A stretch of DNA of 64,000 bases from Bacillota bacterium (GCA_023405135.1 JAEXYZ010000031.1:5154-69153), one strand, 5' to 3'; positions 25,864-35,346 are shown, numbered from the stretch's first letter. Notes: a model not told the origin generated them from the sequence alone. A program made the numbers and translations.

Positions 25864-27042
25864 TTAATCTGTTATCGGTTTCAAACTTTTTCCAAAGAAG
25901 AAAACAATAAAAAACATAATCAATAATATAGCTGCGATAAATAATAAAAAACTAATGTTTTGAACTAACTGTAAGTATAAACCCCCAACAAAAGGTCCAG
26001 TGAGACTACCTAAGCTAAAGAATATTCCGCACAGCAAATTTCCTGTTGGTAAAAGCTCCTTTGGGGTAAGATCCGCCATATACGTTATACCCATTGAAAA
26101 TAATGAGCCTAAAAACATACCTGACAATAAAAACACTGCTAAAACTATAAACTGAAATTGCTCTAGTAAACTACCTAAACCAAATACAACTGCACCTACA
26201 AAAAATGTTACTAAAATAACTTTTCTTCTTCCAACCTTATCTCCAATAATTCCGATAGGTACTTGAGTTAAAATTCCCCCTATTGAAAATGCCGCTAAAA
26301 TGATCGATACGATAGATACATCAAAATCTTTCCGAAGGGCATAGACTGGAAACAAAGCATTCAATGACGTTTCTAATACGCCATATACAAATGGTGGCAA
26401 AAACGCAACCCATGCATACTTAAAGGATAATTTATATCGAGTAATACTATTCGCTTCATTATTGTCCCCTTTTAATACTTCTGGATGTTCATTTCGAACA
26501 AAAAATACCGTAGACCACGCAATGATACAAAGTATTGAAGATAATATAAATGGAAGTGTTTGAGATATTTTAACTAGATTCACCATTAACGGACCGACTG
26601 CAAATCCAACACCAAAAGACAAACCATATATGGACATACTCTTCCCTAAACTTCCTTTAGGGGCTGAACTTGTCAACCATGTTTGAGTTGCAAAATGAAG
26701 GCAATGATCCCCTATTCCAATAAACAAGCGTAAAATGAACCAAAACAAAACATTTTGCCAAAGGGGGAATAATAATAAGGAAATAAAAACAATTGCTCCT
26801 CCAAACACTATAATTGCTTTATAACCGAACTTTCTTAAAGGCTGTTCAATGAATGGTGAAATCAACAATGTTCCTATATATAATCCTGTAGCATTTAATC
26901 CATTTAAAGTTGCAGAAACACCTTCTTTTTCAAAAATAACAGAAATAAGAGGTAGTAACATTCCTTGTGAAAAGCCTGAAATTGAAACAATAGCGATCAA
27001 AGTCCAAAATCTTCGTTGTTCATAATTATTTGTTGCTAACAT
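25864..27042 (-). CDS. Major facilitator superfamily transporter
   Basis: 392 residues with twelve predicted membrane helices in two halves. The loop between helices 2 and 3 is FIEQPLRKFGYKAIIVFGG, and the matching loop in the second half is GIIGDKVGRRKVILVT, the clearest MFS motif-A copy. This is the 12-helix drug-efflux or sugar-efflux type of B. subtilis YfkF and relatives. The start is ATG 27042 behind GGAGGG. It stands alone and the substrate is unknown. Confidence 0.85.
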   Translation of the reverse strand: MLATNNYEQRRFWTLIAIVSISGFSQGMLLPLISVIFEKEGVSATLNGLNATGLYIGTLLISPFIEQPLRKFGYKAIIVFGGAIVFISLLLFPLWQNVLFWFILRLFIGIGDHCLHFATQTWLTSSAPKGSLGKSMSIYGLSFGVGFAVGPLMVNLVKISQTLPFILSSILCIIAWSTVFFVRNEHPEVLKGDNNEANSITRYKLSFKYAWVAFLPPFVYGVLETSLNALFPVYALRKDFDVSIVSIILAAFSIGGILTQVPIGIIGDKVGRRKVILVTFFVGAVVFGLGSLLEQFQFIVLAVFLLSGMFLGSLFSMGITYMADLTPKELLPTGNLLCGIFFSLGSLTGPFVGGLYLQLVQNISFLLFIAAILLIMFFIVFFFGKSLKPITD

Positions 27043-27244
27043 GTTCGCCCTCCAACATACAATCCCAAATCTGCGTACTATGTTAACATATCAATTGGAA
27101 AATAGCTTCAAAAATTTCCAACAATAAAATTGTAAGCTCATAAGTTCAGTAATGAAAGTATGTTCCCCACCTAACCGTAAAAGAATCTGGCTTTATTCTA
27201 ATTGCGCAAGGCATTTTACCCTCAAATCTAAATTTTACAACGCT

Positions 27245-27440
27245 AAAAAACCCTAGTGACATCAATAACGAATGTGCACTAGGGCTTTCATATTTCGGTT
27301 AACTCCATTTTCAGTTGCATAAACTACAATTCGGCATTTTGATAGCCGAAAAATTGTTTAAACTCCCTCCTTTTCATAAATTGAGTGAGCATTTGTTTTC
27401 GACCATCTCCTTTACTTCTAATTAATATAAATTTAACACA
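27245..27440 (-). ncRNA. Candidate small transcript ending in an orphan terminator
   Basis: The 540-base gap between the MFS gene and the SE1561-like gene holds a strong minus-strand terminator (CCCTAGTG/CACTAGGG, T6, 27245-27284) with no gene ahead of it. Upstream on the same strand are a second hairpin (27326-27357: ACAATTCGGC/GCCG.AATTGT) and two ribosome-site-like stretches. A 22-codon frame (MLTQFMKRREFKQFFGYQNA...) ends inside this hairpin, but its ATG is 14 bases from the nearest AAAGGAG. It could be a small RNA or a very short gene. Nothing else is seen in 27043-27244 or 27441-27584. Confidence 0.35.
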
Positions 27441-27584
27441 ACAATTCAATTATGTAAATATTCAGAATTAAAAACAATTTAATTGATTCTATGGACCTAT
27501 TTTCATTCAAAAGTCTATTTCAACATAATATTTGAATATTATCCATAAATTCGCTATGATGGTCATGACGAAAGAGGTGGATTT

Positions 27585-27782
27585 ATGTCGAACCCAATTA
27601 CAGATAAAAATAAGCAAGTCAATTATTTAAAAGAACGTCTTCAAATTTTCGTAGAGGTACTAGATGCTATCGATCCAGAAACAGCAGATATAGAAGATAT
27701 CGATAGACTAATCCAAATTATCGATGATGTCGAAGAAAAGATAGATCAGTTCCATAATCGTAATGAGTTTACAAAAGAGTAA
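27585..27782 (+). CDS. SE1561 family small protein
   Basis: 65 residues, acidic and helical, without membrane segments or cysteines. The pattern LKERLQIFVEVLDAIDPE..DIEDIDRLIQIIDD..EKIDQF resembles the uncharacterised SE1561 family of Bacillales. ATG 27585 follows AAAGAGGTGG. It is monocistronic with a terminator directly after. No function is known; family assignment is from pattern memory and moderate. Confidence 0.65.
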   Translation: MSNPITDKNKQVNYLKERLQIFVEVLDAIDPETADIEDIDRLIQIIDDVEEKIDQFHNRNEFTKE

Positions 27783-27790
27783 CACACGTG

Positions 27791-27818
27791 GCCAAGCATC
27801 AATGCTTGGTTTCTTTTT
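27791..27818 (+). terminator. Terminator after the SE1561-like gene
   Basis: CCAAGCAT and ATGCTTGG form a stem with a 2-base loop, then TTTCTTTTTCTTT. Confidence 0.8.
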
Positions 27819-27918
27819 CTTTACATAACTATTAATCTATCACTCTTTTTTTCACGAAGTTAAAAAGGTATAATATAGCTTGGAGTGTAAATTTCAAAAT
27901 ATTCTGGGGGGAATATAT

Positions 27919-29469
27919 ATGTCACAAGTAGCAACTTCTTATTTACAAACTTTAGAAAAAAGTCTTTATGATTTAGTAACTGAAACATCAACGAACTTAC
28001 CTGCCGATGTTCGTCGAGCAATTAAAAAAGCAAAAGAAGCAGAAAATGCTGGAACTCGTGCTGCAATGAGCTTAGACACAATTACTAACAACATCGTTAT
28101 GGCAGAAGATAATGTATCACCAATTTGCCAAGACACAGGCTTACCTACTTTTAAAGTAAAAACTCCTGTTGGCGTAAACCAAATTGAAATTAAAAAAATG
28201 ATTCGCAATGCTGTTGTACAAGCTACAAAAGATGCAAAATTACGTCCAAACTCAGTTGATTCTTTAACTGGTAAAAACAGCGGTGACAACTTAGGAGAAG
28301 GTGTTCCTGTAGTAAAATTCGAGCAATGGGAAAAAGACTACATAGAAGTTAAATTAATTCTTAAAGGTGGCGGCTGTGAAAACAAAAACATTCAATACAG
28401 CTTACCTTGTGAATTAGAAGGTCTTGGTCGTGCTGGGCGTGACTTAGATGGTATCCGTAAATGTATCCTACATTCAGTATGGCAAGCACAAGGACAAGGA
28501 TGTTCAGCTGGATTCATCGGTGTAGGTATCGGTGGTGACCGTTCATCAGGATATGATTTAGCAAAAGAACAATTATTCCGTCATGTAGATGATGTAAATC
28601 CAAATGAAGACTTAGCTAAACTTGAAGAATATATCGTTGAAAAAGCTAATACTTTTGGTGTTGGAACAATGGGCTTCGGTGGTGAAGCGACATTACTTGG
28701 TTGTAAAATTGGTGTAATGCATCGTATTCCAGCATCATTCTATGTATCAGTTGCTTATAACTGTTGGGCTTACCGTCGTATGGCGATTGATATCGATCCG
28801 AACACTGGTGAAATCATGAAATGGCATTACCAAGAAGGCGAAAAAATCTCTTTCCGTGATGAACCAAAAACTGAAAATAAATCTGAAAATAAAGTAGTAG
28901 AATTAAAAGCACCTATTACTGAAGAACAAATTCGCGCTCTTAAAGTTGGTGACGTTGTTAAAATTAGTGGACGTATGTACACTGGACGCGATGCAATCCA
29001 CCATCACTTAATGAGCCATGATGCACCTGTTGATTTAAACGGACAAATTATTTATCACTGCGGTCCTGTTATGGCAAAAGACGAAGCTGGAAATTGGACG
29101 GTTAAAGCAGCTGGTCCAACTACTTCTATTCGTGAGGAGCCATATCAAGGCGACATTATGAAAAAATTCGGGATCCGCGCTGTAATCGGTAAAGGTGGTA
29201 TGGGGCCAAAAACTCTTGCTGCACTTAAAGAACACGGTGGCGTTTACTTAAATGCAATCGGTGGAGCTGCTCAATATTATGCTGATTGTATCAAGTCCGT
29301 AGACGGCGTTGATTTACAAGAATTCGGTATTCCTGAAGCAATGTGGCACTTAACTGTTGAAGACTTCACAGCAGTAGTTACAATGGACTCACACGGTAAT
29401 TCATTACACGCAGACGTTGAAAAATCATCATTAGAAAAACTATCTCAGTATGCAGAGAGAGTATTCTAA
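27919..29469 (+). CDS. fumA: Fumarate hydratase, class I (iron-sulfur)
   Basis: 516 residues from ATG 27919, which has GGGGGG directly upstream; an ATG at 27880 lacks a site. The protein joins an alpha-type domain (ISPICQDTGLP motif, GGGCENKNIQYSLPCELEGL, GVGIGGDRSSGYDLAKEQL) and a beta-type domain (GRMYTGRDAIHHHL, HCGPVM, AAGPTTSIREEPY). The cysteines bind an oxygen-sensitive 4Fe-4S cluster. It interconverts fumarate and malate. The last 18 coding bases and the sequence beyond are duplicated in tandem downstream. Confidence 0.93.
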   Translation: MSQVATSYLQTLEKSLYDLVTETSTNLPADVRRAIKKAKEAENAGTRAAMSLDTITNNIVMAEDNVSPICQDTGLPTFKVKTPVGVNQIEIKKMIRNAVVQATKDAKLRPNSVDSLTGKNSGDNLGEGVPVVKFEQWEKDYIEVKLILKGGGCENKNIQYSLPCELEGLGRAGRDLDGIRKCILHSVWQAQGQGCSAGFIGVGIGGDRSSGYDLAKEQLFRHVDDVNPNEDLAKLEEYIVEKANTFGVGTMGFGGEATLLGCKIGVMHRIPASFYVSVAYNCWAYRRMAIDIDPNTGEIMKWHYQEGEKISFRDEPKTENKSENKVVELKAPITEEQIRALKVGDVVKISGRMYTGRDAIHHHLMSHDAPVDLNGQIIYHCGPVMAKDEAGNWTVKAAGPTTSIREEPYQGDIMKKFGIRAVIGKGGMGPKTLAALKEHGGVYLNAIGGAAQYYADCIKSVDGVDLQEFGIPEAMWHLTVEDFTAVVTMDSHGNSLHADVEKSSLEKLSQYAERVF

Positions 29470-29694
29470 TATAGAAAAATACCTCTATTTTTCTAAGAAT
29501 TCTTTATTACTGGTTTTTATTTTAACTCTGCTGCGCGAAAGGCGAAGCCGTCAGCGATAATGCAGAGAGAGTATTCTAATATAGAAAAATACCTCTATTT
29601 TTCTAAGAAATTCTTTATTATTGGTTTTTATTTTAACTCTGCTGCGCGAAAGGCAAAGCTGACAGCGATAGCCGCAGAGAGAGTATTCTAATTT
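29452..29694 (+). repeat. 110-bp tandem duplication including the end of fumA
   Basis: GCAGAGAGAGTATTCTAAT begins at 29452 (fumA stop region), again at 29562, and a third time truncated at 29674. The two full units match almost perfectly; each has a TAGAAAAATA/TATTTTTCTA hairpin and a GC-rich GCTGCGCGAAAGGC block. The spacing is 110 and then 112 bases. Copies two and three carry the last six fumA codons as non-coding relics. Confidence 0.95.
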
Positions 29695-29702
29695 AATAAA
29701 AC

Positions 29703-29743
29703 AATCCCGTTGAAAACTTTAAAGCATCAACGGGATTTTTTAT
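29703..29743. terminator. Terminator between fumA and thiC
   Basis: AATCCCGTTGA pairs perfectly with TCAACGGGATT, followed by TTTTTATTTT. It serves convergent genes. Confidence 0.9.
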
Positions 29744-29764
29744 TTTAATCATTTACTATATTAT

Positions 29765-31549
29765 TTATTGATATAGCTTCCCACCAGATTCCTTAAACTC
29801 TTTCGCCTTTTCCTTAAGCCCTTCCTCTATCATTTTCTCTGCTTCAAATTTATTTTCTTTTACATAATTACGAATATCATGAGAAATTCGCATACTACAA
29901 AACTTCGGTCCACACATAGAGCAAAAATGAGCTACTTTTGCCCCCTCAGCTGGCAAAGTTTCATCATGATATTCCATCGCACGCTCAGGATCTAATGATA
30001 AGTTAAACTGATCTCTCCAACGGAATTCAAAACGAGCTTTCGAAAGTGCATTATCTCTTTTTTGAGCTCCTGGATGACCTTTTGCTAAGTCAGCTGCATG
30101 GGCTGCAATTTTATAAGTAATTACGCCCTCTCGCACATCATCTCTATTAGGTAAACCTAAGTGTTCCTTTGGTGTAACATAGCAAAGCATTGCTGTTCCA
30201 TACCAACCAATCATTGCAGCACCAATAGCTGATGTTATATGATCATAACCGGGAGCTATATCTGTTGTAAGAGGTCCTAATGTATAAAATGGTGCTTCCT
30301 TACAAATCTCTAGCTGCTTATCCATATTTTCCTTAATTAAATGCATTGGAACATGACCAGGACCTTCAACCATAACTTGTACATCATGCTCCCAAGCAAT
30401 TTTTGTTAATTCCCCTAAAGTCTCTAATTCTGCAAACTGTGCTTCATCATTTGCGTCCTGTATAGAGCCTGGGCGTAAGCCATCCCCAAGCGAAAATGCC
30501 ACATCATACGTTTTCATAATTTCACAGATTTCTTCAAAGTGCGTATATAAAAAGTTTTCTTTATGGTGATATAAACACCATTGAGCCATAATCGATCCAC
30601 CACGAGAAACAATGCCTGTTAAACGGTCAGTTGTTAATGGAATATATCGTAAAAGGACGCCGGCATGAATTGTAAAGTAGTCTACCCCTTGCTCTGCTTG
30701 TTCAATTAAAGTATCACGATAAACTTCCCAAGTAAGATCCTCTGCTATGCCATTTACTTTTTCAAGAGCTTGATATATCGGAACAGTGCCTACCGGGACG
30801 GCAGAATTGCGAATTATCCATTCACGAGTTGTATGAATGTTTTTTCCCGTTGATAAATCCATAATTGTATCAGCGCCCCAACGTGTTGCCCAAGTCATTT
30901 TTTCAACTTCCTCTTCAATGGAAGATGAAACTGCTGAATTTCCAATGTTTGCGTTGATTTTAACATGAAAATTACGCCCAATAATCATCGGTTCTAGCTC
31001 AGGATGATTGATATTTGAAGGAATAATTGCTCTTCCCTTTGCTACCTCACTACGTACATATTCAGGATCCATGTTTTCTCTAATAGCGATAAACTCCATC
31101 TCGGGAGTGATTATTCCCTTTTTTGCGTAATGAAGCTGCGTTACATTTTTTCCTTTTTTTGCACGCAGCGATTTACGTTTAAGATTTGGAAAAGTTTTTT
31201 GATTAGCTCGCGGGTCATTTTCATTTTTATAACCATTATCTTCAGGCTTTATTTGCCGCCCTTCATATTCTTCAACATCCTGGCGTTCATGAATCCAATT
31301 ACTACGAAGAGCTGGTAACCCCTTTGTAAAATCTGCTGAATAATTAGGATCTGTGTAAGGCCCACTCGTATCATAAATCCGAATTGGTGGATTGTCCTCT
31401 TCTCCAAATGTACTTGTTGTTGGACTTAGTGCAATTTCACGCATTGGAACTCTTATATCTTCCCTTGAACCGACAACATAAACTTTTTTACTGCCCGGAA
31501 AGTTGGACATAGTGGAAATACTTTCTTTGTTAAATGAACTAGTTGACAT
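29765..31549 (-). CDS. thiC: Phosphomethylpyrimidine synthase ThiC
   Basis: 594 residues. Hallmarks are the N-terminal thiC-associated region with IRVPMREI, WATRWGADTIMDLSTG, RGGSIMAQWCLYHHKENF, SLGDGLRPGSI, MVEGPGHVPM and the C-terminal CSMCGPKFC cluster that binds the radical-SAM 4Fe-4S centre. It converts aminoimidazole ribotide to the thiamin pyrimidine. ATG 31549 follows AAAGGGAGAG. A TPP riboswitch and terminator lie in the leader. Confidence 0.97.
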   Translation of the reverse strand: MSTSSFNKESISTMSNFPGSKKVYVVGSREDIRVPMREIALSPTTSTFGEEDNPPIRIYDTSGPYTDPNYSADFTKGLPALRSNWIHERQDVEEYEGRQIKPEDNGYKNENDPRANQKTFPNLKRKSLRAKKGKNVTQLHYAKKGIITPEMEFIAIRENMDPEYVRSEVAKGRAIIPSNINHPELEPMIIGRNFHVKINANIGNSAVSSSIEEEVEKMTWATRWGADTIMDLSTGKNIHTTREWIIRNSAVPVGTVPIYQALEKVNGIAEDLTWEVYRDTLIEQAEQGVDYFTIHAGVLLRYIPLTTDRLTGIVSRGGSIMAQWCLYHHKENFLYTHFEEICEIMKTYDVAFSLGDGLRPGSIQDANDEAQFAELETLGELTKIAWEHDVQVMVEGPGHVPMHLIKENMDKQLEICKEAPFYTLGPLTTDIAPGYDHITSAIGAAMIGWYGTAMLCYVTPKEHLGLPNRDDVREGVITYKIAAHAADLAKGHPGAQKRDNALSKARFEFRWRDQFNLSLDPERAMEYHDETLPAEGAKVAHFCSMCGPKFCSMRISHDIRNYVKENKFEAEKMIEEGLKEKAKEFKESGGKLYQ

Positions 31550-31626
31550 AAAAAAATCTCTCCCTTTAAAAGTGTTAAAGGACGAGATCTAGAACAAAAC
31601 AGTAGTAGTTAGACAATATCTACAAC

Positions 31627-31664
31627 AAAAAAAGCTGAATCCATTCAATACAGATGGACCCAGC
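31627..31664 (-). terminator. Expression-platform terminator of the thiC riboswitch
   Basis: GCTGGGTCCATCTG and its partner ATGGATTCAGC form a stem followed by seven T residues on the minus strand, between the aptamer and thiC. Confidence 0.75.
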
Positions 31665-31699
31665 ATAATATGTAGAAATATTTACATATACCGAAAGTT

Positions 31700-31797
31700 T
31701 CTAACTTCCCTACGCTGGCATGATCCAGATCAGGTCCAAAGGGTCAAGAAACTTCAATGTGTTTCCCTCTCAGCCCAACTCATTGGACTCCCCTAGT
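31700..31797 (-). promoter_or_regulatory. TPP riboswitch (THI box) upstream of thiC
   Basis: The minus strand has AGGGGAGTCC, the invariant GGGCTGAGAGGG, GACCCTTTGGACCTGATC, GGATCATGCCAGCGTAGGGA and a closing AAGTTAG. These are the pyrimidine and pyrophosphate pockets of the TPP aptamer. It should stop thiC transcription when thiamin diphosphate is plentiful. Confidence 0.95.
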
Positions 31798-32074
31798 TAT
31801 TGCTATTCAATTACATCTTATTATAGATAATTTAGCAAATTTAGAAAAGGATAATTTCAAAAATGATTTATTTTCCCTACTTATTAAATCCATCAACATA
31901 ACTATAAAAGTTTCTACACAATCCCTCTTTATAAATCATCAAATACAAGTGGAACAATTTTTTATTAATTCATTTTACAACCAACACCTTTTATATTATA
32001 ATAATTATAAATTAATAAGAATTATAGATTAAATGAAAACAGTTATCATTATTGATAAATCAATAGTTTGATAT
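31798..32074. other. AT-rich spacer between thiC leader and P-type ATPase
   Basis: About 275 bases with A+T well above the surroundings. I see no gene here. A TTATCATTATTGATAA palindrome at 32043-32058 lies just before the Fur-like box and may belong to the same control region. Confidence 0.5.
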
Positions 32075-32089
32075 TGATATTCATTATCA
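32075..32089. promoter_or_regulatory. Fur-like box before the metal ATPase
   Basis: TGATATTCATTATCA matches the Bacillus 7-1-7 Fur box TGATAATNATTATCA at all but one base. It ends two bases before the AAGGAGG ribosome site, so a bound repressor would block transcription or elongation. Confidence 0.6.
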
Positions 32090-32102
32090 AAAGGAGGATA
32101 TA

Positions 32103-34007
32103 ATGGGTAGTTCTAATCGAGAAAACGATAATATAATTGAGAAAATTAAAGAACATGGAGAACTAATAGCCGCTCTTCTATCTGGTTTACTTATTTTGCT
32201 TGCTTGGAGATTGGAATCTAGTGGTTTAAATACCGCCGCAATCATTGCATACTTAAGTGCTTTTTTCATCGGCGGTTATTCAAAAGCAAAAGAAGGTATT
32301 CTTGATACGCTTGAAAATAAAACGTTAAATGTTGAATTATTAATGATTTTAGCAGCCATTGGTTCTGCAATTATTGGTTACTGGACTGAAGGTGCGGTAC
32401 TAATCTTTATTTTTGCATTAAGCGGTGCTCTTGAAACTTATGCTATGAATAAAAACAAACGAGAAATTACAGCACTAATGAATCTACAACCTGAAGAAGC
32501 ATGGTTAGTTCGAGGTACCTTTGAACCAATAAAGGTTTCTGTTTCTTCTCTAACAGTTGGCGATCATTTATTAATAAAACCAGGTGAACGCATTCCTGCT
32601 GATGGTCAAATTCTTAAAGGAACTTCTACGATTGATGAATCTGCCATTAGTGGAGAATCTATGCCTGTTACAAAACAAACTGGTGACTATGTCTATGCTG
32701 GAACTGTAAACTTAAATGGAACATTGACTATTAATATGACAAAACCAAATTCAGAAACGATGTTCCAAAAAATTATTACTTTAGTTCAATCAGCACAAAG
32801 TGAAAAATCACCATCTCAGCAATTTATCGAAAAATTTGAAGGTACTTATGTTAAATTTGTTCTTTTAGCTGTTGCTTTAATGCTTTTCCTACCACATTAT
32901 TTACTAGGTTGGGATTGGACAACAACATTTTATCGTGCAATGGTACTACTAGTGGTTGCTTCCCCTTGCGCACTTGTTGCATCAATTATGCCTGCAACTT
33001 TAGCTGCTATTTCTAACGGAGCTAAAAAAGGTGTTCTCTTTAAAGGCGGATTACATCTAGAAAATCTAAGTGTTCTTAAACTATTGGCCGTTGATAAAAC
33101 TGGAACTTTAACTGTTGGAACTCCTGTAGTAACAGATATCATTGTAAGAGAAGATTTAGATCAAACAAATACGATTGCTCTTTTAGCATCTATTGAATCA
33201 CAATCAAATCACCCCCTTGCACAAGCAATTATGAAATATGTAAAGGAACATAATATTCCCACTATACAAGGGATTGATATAGAAGATGTTCCTGGATGGG
33301 GTTTAAAGGCAAAAATAGATGGCCATAGCTTTATCGTTGGAAAACCTGATTTTGTAGGACGTGAAGAGGCAAATAACTTTGCTAATTCAGCTGCTGAAAA
33401 ATTAGCGGAAGAAGGAAAAACAGTTATTTTCATGCGTGATGAAATAGGGATTGCAACCCTTGTTGCAATGAAAGATACTGTACGAGAAGAAGCGAAGCAT
33501 GCTATTAAATTATTAAAAGAACTTGGAATTCATGTTTCAATGCTTACTGGAGACAATGAAAAAACTGCAAAAGCAATCGCAAAAGAAGCGAATGTAAATG
33601 AATACATTGCAGAGTGTCTTCCTGAAACAAAAGTAAATTATATGAAAGACTATTTAACAAACTATAAATATGCTGGAATGGTAGGGGATGGTATTAATGA
33701 TGCCCCTGCTCTAGCAACAGCAACAGTCGGAATTGCGATGGGCGGAGGTACAGATGTTGCTTTAGAAACAGCGGACGTTGTTTTAATGAAAAATGATTTA
33801 TCTAAAATTGCTTATGCAATTCGATTATCACGAAAAATGCAACGTATCGTAAAGCAAAATATTATCTTCTCCATAGCTGTAATCGCCCTTCTAATTTGTT
33901 CAAACTTTTTACAAATAGTCGATTTGCCTTTTGGTGTTATCGGTCATGAAGGTAGTACAATATTAGTAATTTTAAATGGACTTCGCATGTTAAATAAAAA
34001 CGTATAA
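32103..34007 (+). CDS. pfeT: P1B4-type heavy-metal ATPase, probable Fe(II) exporter (PfeT/ZosA/FrvA-like)
   Basis: 634 residues with no N-terminal metal-binding domain. The A domain has DESAISGESMPV (178-189); helix six has SPC at 287-289; the phosphorylated Asp331 is in DKTGTLT; SNHPLAQAI and MVGDGINDAPAL follow; and HEGST begins at residue 615 in the last helix. SPC plus HEGST defines group P1B4, whose Bacillus and Listeria members pump ferrous iron out. The Fur-like box fits an iron role. Zinc or cobalt remain possible substrates. Confidence 0.82.
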   Translation: MGSSNRENDNIIEKIKEHGELIAALLSGLLILLAWRLESSGLNTAAIIAYLSAFFIGGYSKAKEGILDTLENKTLNVELLMILAAIGSAIIGYWTEGAVLIFIFALSGALETYAMNKNKREITALMNLQPEEAWLVRGTFEPIKVSVSSLTVGDHLLIKPGERIPADGQILKGTSTIDESAISGESMPVTKQTGDYVYAGTVNLNGTLTINMTKPNSETMFQKIITLVQSAQSEKSPSQQFIEKFEGTYVKFVLLAVALMLFLPHYLLGWDWTTTFYRAMVLLVVASPCALVASIMPATLAAISNGAKKGVLFKGGLHLENLSVLKLLAVDKTGTLTVGTPVVTDIIVREDLDQTNTIALLASIESQSNHPLAQAIMKYVKEHNIPTIQGIDIEDVPGWGLKAKIDGHSFIVGKPDFVGREEANNFANSAAEKLAEEGKTVIFMRDEIGIATLVAMKDTVREEAKHAIKLLKELGIHVSMLTGDNEKTAKAIAKEANVNEYIAECLPETKVNYMKDYLTNYKYAGMVGDGINDAPALATATVGIAMGGGTDVALETADVVLMKNDLSKIAYAIRLSRKMQRIVKQNIIFSIAVIALLICSNFLQIVDLPFGVIGHEGSTILVILNGLRMLNKNV

Positions 34008-34011
34008 AATA

Positions 34012-34050
34012 AAAATGACCCAAAATATTGGATTTCGGGTCATTTTTTTA
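34012..34050. terminator. Terminator between pfeT and the BrkB-like gene
   Basis: AAAATGACCC and GGGTCATTTT close a hairpin with flanking T and A runs, between convergent genes. Confidence 0.85.
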
Positions 34051-34056
34051 TTTCCG

Positions 34057-34986
34057 CTATTTTTTCCTTTTTTCAATTTTAGCGAGTTTCCTTCTTTGCA
34101 TCGAAGCGTTTAATAATCCACCAAAAATTAATATCATTCCAGTCATATATAGCCAGAGCATTAATACAATAACACTAGCAATACTTCCATACGTCGAGGC
34201 AAAATTGCCAAAATTATTTACATAGTATGAAAAACCGTAAATTAACATTACCCATGAAATGGTTGAAAAAATAGCACCTGGCAAAACACTTGTAAAATGT
34301 AATCTTGGATCTGTATTCGGAATAATCCAATACATTAAAGTCAATATAACGAAAATAAGTATTGGTGGTAAAATCCAACGTACAATCCTCCAAAAATCAG
34401 CAAAGGTTTCTTCTACACCTAAATAATTAAAAAGAGATAATGCTATTTGATGCCCGAAAATCGGAACTAATAATACAATCAAAATAACAAGTACTAACGA
34501 TATCGTAAATACTAAAGACCAAGCACGATTTATAATCCCTAGCCTTTCTTCTGTACCATAAGCATCATTTAACGTTTTAATTAATGCATTAACACCTCTT
34601 GAAGCAGACCAAATAGTTCCGATAATACCGATTGATAGCAATCCACCACCATTATGAGTCGTTAATATTTCAGTTAATGTCCCTTGTGTTAGTAGAAATA
34701 CTTCAGTTGGTACAATCGTTTGAATAAAGTCAAATACATGTTCTTCTTTTAAATCTAGGTAAGGTAATAACGTTACAATAAAAATTAATAACGGAAAAAA
34801 TGATAATAAAAAGAAGTAAGCTAATTGAGCACCCATTCCAGAAATATCAACATCTCTCATACGTATAAATAAATCTTGAAAAAATCCCTTTACTGTCGTT
34901 ACATCAATTTTGGATACATCTGGATCAAAAAAAGTTTTTACAAAAGATATTACTTCATTTTGAGATGTTTTATTATTTTCACTCAA
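34057..34986 (-). CDS. YihY/BrkB family inner membrane protein
   Basis: 309 residues with six predicted helices. Family marks are the first-helix region AQLAYFFLLSFFPLLIF, the loop TIWSASRGVNALIKTLNDAYG, and GFSYYVNNFGNFASTYGSIASVIVLMLWLY near the end. The BrkB label as ribonuclease BN is historical and incorrect; these are membrane proteins of unknown activity (YfkH in B. subtilis). The start is TTG 34986 with AAAGGGGAGAG at a good distance. A short helical protein gene lies 27 bases upstream on the same strand. Confidence 0.85.
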   Translation of the reverse strand: MSENNKTSQNEVISFVKTFFDPDVSKIDVTTVKGFFQDLFIRMRDVDISGMGAQLAYFFLLSFFPLLIFIVTLLPYLDLKEEHVFDFIQTIVPTEVFLLTQGTLTEILTTHNGGGLLSIGIIGTIWSASRGVNALIKTLNDAYGTEERLGIINRAWSLVFTISLVLVILIVLLVPIFGHQIALSLFNYLGVEETFADFWRIVRWILPPILIFVILTLMYWIIPNTDPRLHFTSVLPGAIFSTISWVMLIYGFSYYVNNFGNFASTYGSIASVIVLMLWLYMTGMILIFGGLLNASMQRRKLAKIEKRKK

Positions 34987-35013
34987 ACTTAGCTCTCCCC
35001 TTTATAAAAACAC

Positions 35014-35346
35014 TTACTTTTCGATGTCCTTATTTATTAACGTGCTTTTAGTATCATGTACAATATTTTGAATTGTATTAGGTAATTCTTTTACCTCTTC
35101 TATTTTATTTACAATAGTATTTAAATTTTCTGAAGCATTATCATATAACTCTTGTACTTCTTCAATTTTTTCTTCGATAAAATGTTGTAACTCATCCTTA
35201 TTTTTCGCATAATAAATTACAGCATCCTTTGCCTTTTTCGACATCTCAATTGTATGTTCTCTCGTTTTGCGGTCAAACATACTTACTACCGCTCCAGTTA
35301 ACGCACCTATAACAATTGATTTTAATAATTTACTCTCACTCATCAT
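35014..35346 (-). CDS. YtxH-like general stress/envelope protein
   Basis: 110 residues. A short hydrophobic N-terminal segment with glycine (SIVIGALTGAVVSMF) is followed by about 80 residues of amphipathic helix rich in Glu, Lys, Val and Ile, the layout of YtxH-domain proteins. Two ATGs stand in tandem behind AGGAGG; either could be used. It probably forms a unit with the BrkB-like gene. The function is unknown. Confidence 0.6.
   Translation of the reverse strand: MMSESKLLKSIVIGALTGAVVSMFDRKTREHTIEMSKKAKDAVIYYAKNKDELQHFIEEKIEEVQELYDNASENLNTIVNKIEEVKELPNTIQNIVHDTKSTLINKDIEK

Noticed and set aside
31757..32032. Plus-strand 91-residue frame
   Set aside because: It overlaps the TPP riboswitch of thiC and has no ribosome site; composition is that of AT-rich spacer.
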